From Pseudomonas atagonensis (GTDB lineage Bacteria > Pseudomonadota > Gammaproteobacteria > Pseudomonadales > Pseudomonadaceae): DNA of 64,000 bases. Below the pieces are notes generated by a model that saw only the letters and a program-made list of their open reading frames with translations, was not told the DNA's origin and did not search any database. The number at the start of each line of letters is the position of its first letter. Position 1 is the first letter of the stretch. This document shows positions 23,112-30,377 of the stretch, piece after piece. The DNA is taken from positions 1 through 64,000 of the forward strand of contig NZ_VXCA01000018.1 of the NCBI RefSeq assembly GCF_011369485.1. Reading direction: 5' to 3'. A program made the position numbers and the translations under genes.

Positions 23112-24103
23112 GTATGTTGATCCCCGGCCAGAACCAACTGGCCGAACCCGCGCTGATCACCGTCGAAGCCTTCGAAGACCTGCTCGCCGAGTTCAAGACT
23201 TTCGTCATCGAATACGTCGGCGCGCGTTCGCCGGACAGCGCGGCGAAACTCAAGACCAGCCTGGAAAATGAAAGCGAACTGCTGACGCTGGCGCTGGAAG
23301 CGTTCTGCGTGCGCCTGCAAACCCATGAACGCAAATACAACGCTCGCATCAAGCAGATGCTGGCGTGGTGGGCGACCGGCAGCAACCTCGATGCGCGGCT
23401 GGCGGACATGGGCCTGGAGCGGCAGTTGCTCGATCCGGGTGATCCGGCGGCATTCCCGCCGGTGCCGGCGATTTATGAAAGCGACGACGACGCCCGGCTG
23501 CGTTATTACCTCGCGCCCCATGCTCCGGCGGCGGGCTCGCGAATGCAGTATCGCCGAGAAGTCTTCACCCTTGGCGAACGGCCGACGGTGAAGGTCGAAT
23601 CCACCGACGCCGGTGTGGTCAACGTCACGTACACCTTCAACCCGGATGGCCTCGCTGCGCAGGTCAAGGATGGCAACGGTCGGCGCACGGCGCCGGGCGA
23701 AGTTCAGGTCACGGTGTTGTCCCGCGAGGGCGACGGCACGCCGACCGCCACACTGCTCGACGGCGTCCGCCAGCACTTCGCCCGCCCCGACGTCTGCCCG
23801 GAAACCGACAAGGTCACCGTCAAAGGCGCTGACATTCAGCGCTACAAGATTCGCGTGGTGGCGAAGATCAATTCCGGCCCCGATTCAGGCCTGACCAAAG
23901 TCGCTGCGCAGCAGCAATTGCAGGCTTACGCCGACAGTTGTCATCGCCTTGAAGGGCGGGTCGATCCGAGCTGGATCGACTACACGCTGCACAGCGCCGG
24001 TGCCGTGCAATTGCAGATTCTGGAACCGATGGCGCCGATCGTGTGCAGCGCTTTTCAAGCACCGTACTGCACCGCAGTTGAAGTCGAGGTGCTGACGCTA
24101 TGA
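23108..24103 (+). CDS. Baseplate wedge protein, P2 gpJ-like (cluster 1)
   Basis: The 331-residue wedge protein of the Baseplate_J family has an N-terminal helical part (MSMLIPGQNQLAEPALITVE), the central ESDDDARLRYYLAPHAPAAGS region and a repeated alpha/beta C-terminal part. ATGA overlaps on both sides (gpW, gpI) show tight translational coupling. Confidence 0.9.
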   Translation: MSMLIPGQNQLAEPALITVEAFEDLLAEFKTFVIEYVGARSPDSAAKLKTSLENESELLTLALEAFCVRLQTHERKYNARIKQMLAWWATGSNLDARLADMGLERQLLDPGDPAAFPPVPAIYESDDDARLRYYLAPHAPAAGSRMQYRREVFTLGERPTVKVESTDAGVVNVTYTFNPDGLAAQVKDGNGRRTAPGEVQVTVLSREGDGTPTATLLDGVRQHFARPDVCPETDKVTVKGADIQRYKIRVVAKINSGPDSGLTKVAAQQQLQAYADSCHRLEGRVDPSWIDYTLHSAGAVQLQILEPMAPIVCSAFQAPYCTAVEVEVLTL

Positions 24104-24735
24104 GTGAGCCAACTCAGCGGCCGACGTTGCTGCCAGCCAACAGCTCGGCGCTTGAACGCGGACTGGATCTGGGCTTCGGTGCGCTGCTTGATCGCATCGC
24201 ACCGCCGTTTCCCGAGCTGATGAACCCGAGTGAAACCCCGGCCGCGTTTTTGCCGTATCTGGCAGCGGATCGCGGTGTCGCCGAATGGAGCAGCACCGCA
24301 GCGGAAGCGGAAAAACGCCTCACCGTCGAACTCGCCTGGCCCACCGCGCGCCAGGCTGGCACCCGCAAGGCTTTGGAAAACGCTGCCAAGGGTTTGCAAC
24401 TGCGCCCGGAAGTCCGCGCCTGGTACGAACAGTTACCCCCCGGCGCGCCGTACAGCTTTTCTGTGCGGGCCTTCAGCGAACAACCCTACAGCGAAGAAAT
24501 CGACGCGCGTCTTGATCGACGACTGGCCGATGCCAAGAGCGAACGGGACGTGCTGTCGGTCTCGGTCGGCCTGAGCGCTTTCGGCAATCACGTCATCGGC
24601 GCCGCGACTTTTTGCGGCGAGCTGACCACGGTTTATCCGGTGTTCGTCGAAGGGCTCGAAACTTCGGGAGAGGCATTCATGGCCGCCGGCATGTACACCG
24701 TCGAAACATCCACTATTTATCCTCAGGGGGCCTGA
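24100..24735 (+). CDS. Tail/baseplate protein, P2 gpI-like (cluster 1)
   Basis: The 211-residue product of the Tail_P2_I family (LLPANSSALERGLDLGFGAL, then ...ETPAAFLPYLAADRGV) joins gpJ to the fibre network. The start overlaps gpJ and the stop is directly followed by the fibre gene. Confidence 0.9.
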   Translation: MSEPTQRPTLLPANSSALERGLDLGFGALLDRIAPPFPELMNPSETPAAFLPYLAADRGVAEWSSTAAEAEKRLTVELAWPTARQAGTRKALENAAKGLQLRPEVRAWYEQLPPGAPYSFSVRAFSEQPYSEEIDARLDRRLADAKSERDVLSVSVGLSAFGNHVIGAATFCGELTTVYPVFVEGLETSGEAFMAAGMYTVETSTIYPQGA

Positions 24736-27093
24736 ATGGCTGACTATTACACCCTGCTCACCAACGCAGGGATTGCCTACGAAACGGCGTGCAAAGCCGC
24801 GGGCACGCCGATCAAGTTGACGCAGATTTCCGTCGGCGACGGCGGTGGTTCCGTCTACAACCCGGCCGCAACCGCCACGGCGCTGAAACGCGAAGTCTGG
24901 CGCGGGCCGCTCAATGCACTGTTCCAGGACGAAAAAAATCCGAGCTGGCTGCTCGCCGAAGTGACCATCCCGCCTGATGTTGGTGGCTGGTACGTACGGG
25001 AAGCCGGGCTGTGGACTGACACCGGGATTCTCTACGCCATCGTCAAATACCCGGAGTCGTTCAAACCGGTTCTGGCGACGTCGGGCTCGGGGAAAGAGTT
25101 CTATATTCGCTCGATTTTCGAGACCAGCAATGCGTCGCTGGTGACGTTGTTGATTGATGACACGGTGGTCAAAGCCACGCGTGCCTGGGTCATGAGTTAT
25201 CTGGCCGAAGAACTCGGCAAGCTGGATGGTAAGCAGTCGGTGCGTGTCGCCGCAACGGGCAACGTGGTGTTGAACGGCGCGCAGCAGATTGACGGTGTGG
25301 CTGTGATTGCTGGCGACCGCGTGTTGCTGGCGAATCAGACGCTGGCCAAGGACAACGGCCTGTGGATTGTCGCCAATGGTGACTGGGTGCGGGCAACCGA
25401 TGCCAACAGCAGCGCCAAGGTCAAGCCGGGTCTGACGGTCATGGTGGAGGAGGGCACGGCGAACGGTGATTCGTTGTGGCACCTGACCACCAATGCACCG
25501 ATTACCCTCGGCACGACTGCGCTGACGTTCAAGATGTTGGCCGGGCGCACCGGGATTGCTGCCGGGACTTACAAGAGTTTGACTGTTGATGAATATGGTC
25601 GGGCGACGGCGGGTGCGAACCCTGAGACGCTGGCCGGATTTGGCATCAAGGATTCGTACACCAAGGCTGAAGTTGAAGCGTTGATTGCCAAGGCGTCGGC
25701 GTTGCCGGTGGGTTCGATTGTTGCGTTCCCCGTTGATGCACCGCCGCCGGGTTTTCTTGAACTGGATAACAGCGTCAAGAGCAGTGCGACTTACCCGGAC
25801 TTGAGCGCTTATCTGGGCGGCAAGTTCAACAAGGGTGATGAGGGTGTCGGGAATTTCCGTTTGCCTGAGGCGCGTGGGGAATTCTTGCGTGGTTGGGATC
25901 ATGGGCGTGGGGTGGATTTCAGTCGAGGGATCGGTGACTGGCAGCCGGATGAAGTCAAAGAGCACTTGCATTTTCTTTCCGCGAAATATGGCGGTGGAAC
26001 TGGCACATCAATAGCCGCGACGGTGCAGTTGGGACTTTCGGGTCAGCCTGACACTCAAAGTAAAACGACGGGAGTTGAAGCTCTTGATGGTTCGGCGATG
26101 GGAGGAGGTGAAACCCGTCCTCGCAACATCGCCGTCATGTGGTGCATCAAAGCCTGGAACGCCCCGGTCAATCAGGGAACCATCGACGTCGCCGCGCTGG
26201 CCAAAGAAGTCGAACGGCTGAAGTCCGCCGTTCCGGTGGGTGCTGTTCTGGCATTCCCAACGGGAATTGTTGCGCCTGGTTATCTAGAGTTGGATGGCAG
26301 TGTGCAAAGCATCGCGACCTATCCGGATTTGGCGGCGTATCTCGGTACGACATACAACAAGGGCAATGAGGGTGCCGGTAACTTCCGCTTGCCGGAATCG
26401 CGCGCTGAGTTCCTTCGTGGCTGGGATCACGGACGCGGCGTGGACGCTGGGCGTGGCATCGGCACTTGGCAAGCTGACGACAATAAATCCCACATTCACG
26501 GGACTACCTATGACGTCATCGCCGATATTTTCGCGGCCGGAGACGTCAGACGTAATTATCTTCAGCAATACAACAATGTTGACGATGTCGTAACAAAGGC
26601 GTCGGGTGGAGCTGAAGCACGTCCCCGCAACCTTGCGGTCATGTGGTGCATCAAGGCCTGGAACGCGCCGATCAATCAGGGAAGTATCGACATTGCTGCG
26701 TTGGCCGTTTTGGCACAGCAAGCGACTGAAACGAGTCAAGGCACCGCTAAGGTTGCCACGCAGATTCAAACCAACGCCGGAACCGACGACACAGTTATTG
26801 TTTCACCGAAAAAACTGCGCCTCGGATTCGAGATCAGTCTTGCCGCCAATGGATACATCATTTTCCCATCGTGGCTTGGCGGCCTGATGTTGCAATGGGG
26901 ATTGGCGAATATGCCGGGGACATCCGCAAACTTCAGTTTCCCGATTGCCTTCCGCAACAATGTTTTTCAAATGATAGCTACCGATGGCGGCGGTGGTGCC
27001 CATTCATTGGGTGTGAGTCCAGGAACAACCGGCTTCACCGCTTGGGGCAATGTGGCGACAACGAACTTCCGCTATCTGGCCATAGGTAACTAA
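24736..27093 (+). CDS. Tail fibre, P2 gpH-like, with duplicated Collar domain (cluster 1)
   Basis: The receptor-binding fibre of the first tailocin decides the killing range. The 785-residue product has an N-terminal baseplate anchor (MADYYTLLTNAGIAYETACK). A helical/beta stalk with a VRVAATGNVVLNGAQ repeat segment follows, then two phage Collar domains in tandem (about residues 325-480 and 501-648, each with FRLPE.R.EFLRGWDHGRGVD and ending AVMWCIKAWNAP), and a separate C-terminal head ending WGNVATTNFRYLAIGN. It is followed by its own assembly chaperone. Confidence 0.9.
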   Translation: MADYYTLLTNAGIAYETACKAAGTPIKLTQISVGDGGGSVYNPAATATALKREVWRGPLNALFQDEKNPSWLLAEVTIPPDVGGWYVREAGLWTDTGILYAIVKYPESFKPVLATSGSGKEFYIRSIFETSNASLVTLLIDDTVVKATRAWVMSYLAEELGKLDGKQSVRVAATGNVVLNGAQQIDGVAVIAGDRVLLANQTLAKDNGLWIVANGDWVRATDANSSAKVKPGLTVMVEEGTANGDSLWHLTTNAPITLGTTALTFKMLAGRTGIAAGTYKSLTVDEYGRATAGANPETLAGFGIKDSYTKAEVEALIAKASALPVGSIVAFPVDAPPPGFLELDNSVKSSATYPDLSAYLGGKFNKGDEGVGNFRLPEARGEFLRGWDHGRGVDFSRGIGDWQPDEVKEHLHFLSAKYGGGTGTSIAATVQLGLSGQPDTQSKTTGVEALDGSAMGGGETRPRNIAVMWCIKAWNAPVNQGTIDVAALAKEVERLKSAVPVGAVLAFPTGIVAPGYLELDGSVQSIATYPDLAAYLGTTYNKGNEGAGNFRLPESRAEFLRGWDHGRGVDAGRGIGTWQADDNKSHIHGTTYDVIADIFAAGDVRRNYLQQYNNVDDVVTKASGGAEARPRNLAVMWCIKAWNAPINQGSIDIAALAVLAQQATETSQGTAKVATQIQTNAGTDDTVIVSPKKLRLGFEISLAANGYIIFPSWLGGLMLQWGLANMPGTSANFSFPIAFRNNVFQMIATDGGGGAHSLGVSPGTTGFTAWGNVATTNFRYLAIGN

Positions 27094-27095
27094 AA

Positions 27096-27524
27096 ATGCG
27101 TTATTACAGCAAATCAACAGACTGCACTTATCTGGATCGTGTGCATTCGGTGATGCCGGATGACGTGATTGAAATCAGTGACGCTCTCTATCAGGAAGTC
27201 TTCGCCAATCCCATGCTCGGAAAAGTCCGTAGTGTGGATGAAAGCGGACTGCCGATCTTGATTGATCCGCCGGGTTTGACTTCAGAAGAGAGAGACAAGC
27301 TGGAACGCAGTTGGCGAGATGAACAGATCAACACTGTTCTTTGGTTGCGTGAGCGTCATCGCGACCAACTCGATCTGAACCAGACACCATCGCTGACAAC
27401 TGAGCAATTCAGCGGACTGTTGATCTACATTCGAAACTTGCGCGATTGGCCCCAATCGCCAGATTTTCCATCGGCAAAAGCACGTCCGATCGTGCCTTCC
27501 TGGATCGCTGAGCAGCCTCAATAA
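27096..27524 (+). CDS. Tail fibre assembly chaperone (cluster 1)
   Basis: The 142-residue chaperone needed for trimerisation of the fibre encoded 2 nt upstream contains the family core VDESGLPILIDPPGLTSEER and YIRNLRDWPQS. The same family recurs at 44798 and 48853. A terminator follows immediately. Confidence 0.88.
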   Translation: MRYYSKSTDCTYLDRVHSVMPDDVIEISDALYQEVFANPMLGKVRSVDESGLPILIDPPGLTSEERDKLERSWRDEQINTVLWLRERHRDQLDLNQTPSLTTEQFSGLLIYIRNLRDWPQSPDFPSAKARPIVPSWIAEQPQ

Positions 27525-27550
27525 ACGCCCCGCACCCCGGGGCGTTTTCT
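27525..27550 (+). terminator. Terminator after the cluster 1 fibre chaperone
   Basis: ACGCCCCG (27525-27532) pairs with CGGGGCGT (27538-27545) and runs into TTTTCTT. It begins right after the stop codon and splits the baseplate/fibre genes from the sheath/tube genes. Confidence 0.85.
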
Positions 27551-27580
27551 TGTCCGCTTAAAACATTCAACACCCGCCAA

Positions 27581-27603
27581 AGCCCCTCCCTCTGAGGGGC
27601 TTT
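27581..27603 (+). terminator. Second, weaker hairpin before the sheath genes
   Basis: AGCCCCT / AGGGGCT (27581-27587, 27595-27601) with only three T behind; possibly an attenuator or a processing site. Confidence 0.45.
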
Positions 27604-27625
27604 CCCGTTTATGGAGAAACGAAAA

Positions 27626-27811
27626 ATGGCAACCCGCCAAACCTACACCGTGCTCGTTCCATTCCCCACCGGTGGTGGGCACTGGTCGAGCGTCGGTCAA
27701 GACCTTGATCTGCTCGACGTCGAGGCCAGTGCCTTGCACTTCGCCGGTCGACTGGAACTGAAAGCCCCCTCCACCCAGGCCAAAAAGGCCGCTACCAAGA
27801 AGGCTGACTGA
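27626..27811 (+). CDS. Small protein of unknown function upstream of the sheath
   Basis: The 61-residue product MATRQTYTVLVPFPTGGGHW... has a Lys/Ala-rich end (TQAKKAATKKAD). The ATG at 27626 follows GGAG at 27613-27616; an in-frame ATG at 27611 overlaps that site. It precedes the sheath by 2 nt and is co-translated with it. The YTVLVPFPTGGGHW start resembles small proteins upstream of sheath genes in P2-like tails, but I recognise no domain. A beta-strand N-terminus and charged tail are all that can be said. Confidence 0.65.
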   Translation: MATRQTYTVLVPFPTGGGHWSSVGQDLDLLDVEASALHFAGRLELKAPSTQAKKAATKKAD

Positions 27812-27813
27812 AT

Positions 27814-28980
27814 ATGGCTGAGGTTCTGAACTTCGAGCACAACGGCATTACCGTCAATGCCACTGAATCCCCCGAGGCCATGGGTGGCCTGGGTGACAAC
27901 GTCATCGGTCTGGTCGGCACCGCGCCGAAGGCTGATCCGCTGATTCCGCGTAACGCCCCGTTTCGCATCAACAGCTTCACCACCCACGCGCTGCTCGATC
28001 CGACCGGTTCGGAAGAGGGCACCCTGTACCACGCGGTTTACCAGATCCTCAAAGTGGTCAAGGTGCCGGTCTACGTGGTGATCGTCGAGGCGGGCGCGAC
28101 CCCGGCCGACACCGTTAACGCAGTGATCGGCGGTGTTGAGCCGGCGACCGGCCGCAAGCTCGGTCTGGCGGCGCTGGGCAGTGTCCCGGAAGACCTGACC
28201 ATCATCGGCGCGCCGGGCTTCACCGGCACCAAGGCTGTGGCCAGCGAGTTCGCCTCGTTCGGCAAGCGCATCAAGGCCCGTGTGGTGCTGGACGGCAAGG
28301 ACGCGTCCGTCGCCGATCAAGTGCTGTACAGCCAGGAACTCGGCGGTGCGGATCTGGGTTTCGACCGTTGCCTGGTGGTGCACAACATGCCGGCCGTGTA
28401 CTCGAAAGCGGCGAAGAAAAACGTCTTCCTGTCGCCGTCCAGTCTGGCGATTGCCGCACTGGCCAAGGTCAAACAGTGGGAGAGCCCGGGCAACCAAGTG
28501 ACCTACGCCGAAGACGTCTCGCGGGTCGTTGAATACAACATCCTCGACACCTCCACCGAAGGCGATCTGCTCAACCGCTACGGCGTCAGCTATTACGCTC
28601 GCACTGTGCTCGGCGGCTTCTCGCTGCTGGGTAACCGCTCGATCACCGGCAAGTTCATCAGCTACGTCGGCCTCGAAGATGCGATCAGCCGCAAGCTGGT
28701 CAAGGCCGGCCAGAAAGCCATGGCCAAGAACCTGACCAAGTCGTTCATGGATCAAGAGGTCAAGCGCATCAACGACTGGCTGCAGACCCTGGTCGCCGAC
28801 GAAACCATTCCGGGCGGCAGCGTCTATCTGCACCCGGAGCTCAACAGCGTCGAGAAGTACAAGAACGGCACCTGGTACGTGGTCATCGACTACGGCCGCT
28901 ACGCGCCGAACGAGCACATGGTTTATCAACTCAACGCCCGCGATGAAATCATCGAGCAGTTCCTGGAGGACGTTCTCTAA
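27814..28980 (+). CDS. Contractile tail sheath, P2 gpFI-like (cluster 1)
   Basis: The 388-residue sheath subunit is the main structural protein whose contraction drives the tube through the target membrane. It begins MAEVLNFEHNGITVNA, with GLVGTAPKADPLIP, a VSRVVEYNILDTSTEGD segment and the conserved C-terminal FQ-type end INAR..IIEQFLEDVL-like. The stop overlaps the tube ATG (TAATG). Confidence 0.95.
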   Translation: MAEVLNFEHNGITVNATESPEAMGGLGDNVIGLVGTAPKADPLIPRNAPFRINSFTTHALLDPTGSEEGTLYHAVYQILKVVKVPVYVVIVEAGATPADTVNAVIGGVEPATGRKLGLAALGSVPEDLTIIGAPGFTGTKAVASEFASFGKRIKARVVLDGKDASVADQVLYSQELGGADLGFDRCLVVHNMPAVYSKAAKKNVFLSPSSLAIAALAKVKQWESPGNQVTYAEDVSRVVEYNILDTSTEGDLLNRYGVSYYARTVLGGFSLLGNRSITGKFISYVGLEDAISRKLVKAGQKAMAKNLTKSFMDQEVKRINDWLQTLVADETIPGGSVYLHPELNSVEKYKNGTWYVVIDYGRYAPNEHMVYQLNARDEIIEQFLEDVL

Positions 28981-29486
28981 TGTTTACCAACCGCAATCGC
29001 CAGGCCATCGCGGCCACCCTGCAAGGCCTGCCGCTGTCGGCGACCGTGGAGGAATTCACCCCGCCGAAAATCGAATTCGACATGGAAGAGATGCGCGGCG
29101 GCCGCTTCATCGTCGAAGAAATGGCCAAGGGCGGCAAAGCCCTTGCCGCCAAGTTGACCCTGCAAGGCATGGGCACCGAAGTGATGCTGGCGCTGGGCGT
29201 GAAGCTGGGCGACGACATCCTGCTGAACGTGCGTGAAGCCGGTCAGGATCAGGACGGCAACACCTGGTTCACCTACCACACCGTCGGCGGCAAGCTGAAA
29301 TCCCTCGAGGAGACTGCGGTGAAGATGGGTGAGAAACCCAAGACCAACCTCGAGCTGTCCTGCCGCACCTACAACCGCCTGGAAAACGGCGTGCCGGTGA
29401 TCGACATCGATGTACGCACCCAGAAGTTCGTGCTCAACGGCGTCGACGTTCTCGGTGATGCCCGTCGTGCGGTGCTGATGCCTTAA
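28980..29486 (+). CDS. Tail tube protein, P2 gpFII-like (cluster 1)
   Basis: The 168-residue subunit of the inner tube starts MFTNRNRQAIAATLQGLPLS and contains PKIEFDMEEMRGGRF and the C-terminal LSCRTYNRLENGVPVIDIDV. It is translationally coupled to the sheath. In R-type tailocins the tube depolarises the target cell after insertion. Confidence 0.95.
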   Translation: MFTNRNRQAIAATLQGLPLSATVEEFTPPKIEFDMEEMRGGRFIVEEMAKGGKALAAKLTLQGMGTEVMLALGVKLGDDILLNVREAGQDQDGNTWFTYHTVGGKLKSLEETAVKMGEKPKTNLELSCRTYNRLENGVPVIDIDVRTQKFVLNGVDVLGDARRAVLMP

Positions 29487-29515
29487 CGCAGTAAGTCCGC
29501 CGGGCATATGACCCT

Positions 29516-29602
29516 GTGGGAGCGGGCTTGCTCGCGAATGCGGTGTGTCAGTCGAAGCATGTGTTTCTGACCCTCCGCCTTCGCGAGCAAGCTCGCTCCC
29601 AC
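29516..29602. repeat. REP doublet inside the tailocin cluster
   Basis: Two 28-bp REP arms (29516-29543 and 29575-29602) are inverted with two mismatches and lie between tube and E genes. They are the same GCGAGCAAGC type as at 6885-6949, showing that host-type REPs have moved into the cluster. Confidence 0.85.
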
Positions 29603-29667
29603 AATGGGTCAGTGTGACTGGCAGATGTTTAGCAACACCCCCTCAAGAATCACCAAGGAATTCATTC

Positions 29668-30249
29668 ATGTCGTGGATGCCACCCAAGCATGATCTGTTG
29701 TCGCCAATCACCGGCGATGACGGTTCGCAGATCGAACAGATCCAGCTCAAGCCGCTGTTCTACGCCGCGCAAAAAGAAGCGCTGGAGCGCGCCGGCGATG
29801 ACGAAGACGATCAGTTTTTCGAACTGGCGCTGCTCGCCACTGGCCTGTCGGTCAAGGAGCTCGACCAGCTCAAACGCCCGGACTACGTCAGCATCGCCCA
29901 GTACGTGCACGAGATGTCGACCCGCCCGGCGGCGTACTTTCTCGATCAGGTCGAGGACGCGGAAAAGTCGAACGATCCCGATCAGATCCAGCTGCTGCAA
30001 CCCTTGGCAGTCACCGGCCGCACCGTGACCTCGCTGAGCCTGGAAATGCCGGTGCTGCGCGCCACCAAAGTGATGAAGAAACTGAAAACGGCCAAGGAAC
30101 GCGCCGAATTCATCACCGCCCATTGCACCGGCCTGATGATCCCCGATCTGGCCCTGTTGAGCGTCCCGGACTGGACGCAATTGCAGGTGCGCATCGACGA
30201 TTTTTTAAACCAGCCGGCGGCCTACTTTCGGAACGCGACATCGAAGTAA
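29668..30249 (+). CDS. Tail assembly chaperone, P2 gpE-like, zero-frame product (cluster 1)
   Basis: The 193-residue protein MSWMPPKHDLLSPITGDDGS... is predicted to coat the tape measure during tail assembly. The start at 29668 follows AAGGA; an upstream extension runs through the REP pair and is rejected. Codons 179-181 are TTT TTA AAC, a canonical -1 slippery site, after which the -1 frame stays open to 30371. As with gpE/gpE+E' of P2, two products are expected: 193 residues, and a 234-residue fusion. Confidence 0.85.
   Translation: MSWMPPKHDLLSPITGDDGSQIEQIQLKPLFYAAQKEALERAGDDEDDQFFELALLATGLSVKELDQLKRPDYVSIAQYVHEMSTRPAAYFLDQVEDAEKSNDPDQIQLLQPLAVTGRTVTSLSLEMPVLRATKVMKKLKTAKERAEFITAHCTGLMIPDLALLSVPDWTQLQVRIDDFLNQPAAYFRNATSK
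30204..30210 (+). promoter_or_regulatory. -1 ribosomal frameshift heptamer T_TTA_AAC (cluster 1)
   Basis: The zero frame reads GAT TTT TTA AAC, so the X_XXY_YYZ pattern is in register. A GC-rich stretch follows (CAGCCGGCGGCC), and the zero frame stops 37 nt later. Confidence 0.8.
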
Positions 30250-30371
30250 TCCTCGATATCGTCCCGCTCATTTACCCGGTAAGTGAAGCGGAGATTCTGG
30301 AATGGGACGCCGAAAAGGCGTTGCGCCGCTACGACATAGCGATCACTCGCCTTGGCGTTAAACAGGAGTAG
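30210..30371 (+). CDS. E' extension translated after the -1 frameshift (cluster 1)
   Basis: The 53-codon extension (PAGGLLSERDIEVILDIVPL..., ending RLGVKQE) has no credible start of its own near the junction and lies in the -1 frame relative to gpE. It ends 6 nt before the tape measure gene. In P2 the E' part is needed for tail assembly and contacts the tape measure. Confidence 0.8.
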   Translation, partial: PAGGLLSERDIEVILDIVPLIYPVSEAEILEWDAEKALRRYDIAITRLGVKQE

Positions 30372-30377
30372 AGCGGC

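Noticed and set aside
29545..29667. Upstream extension of gpE
   Set aside because: The codons come from the REP doublet and the sequence MSVEACVSDPPPSRASS is unlike any tail protein.
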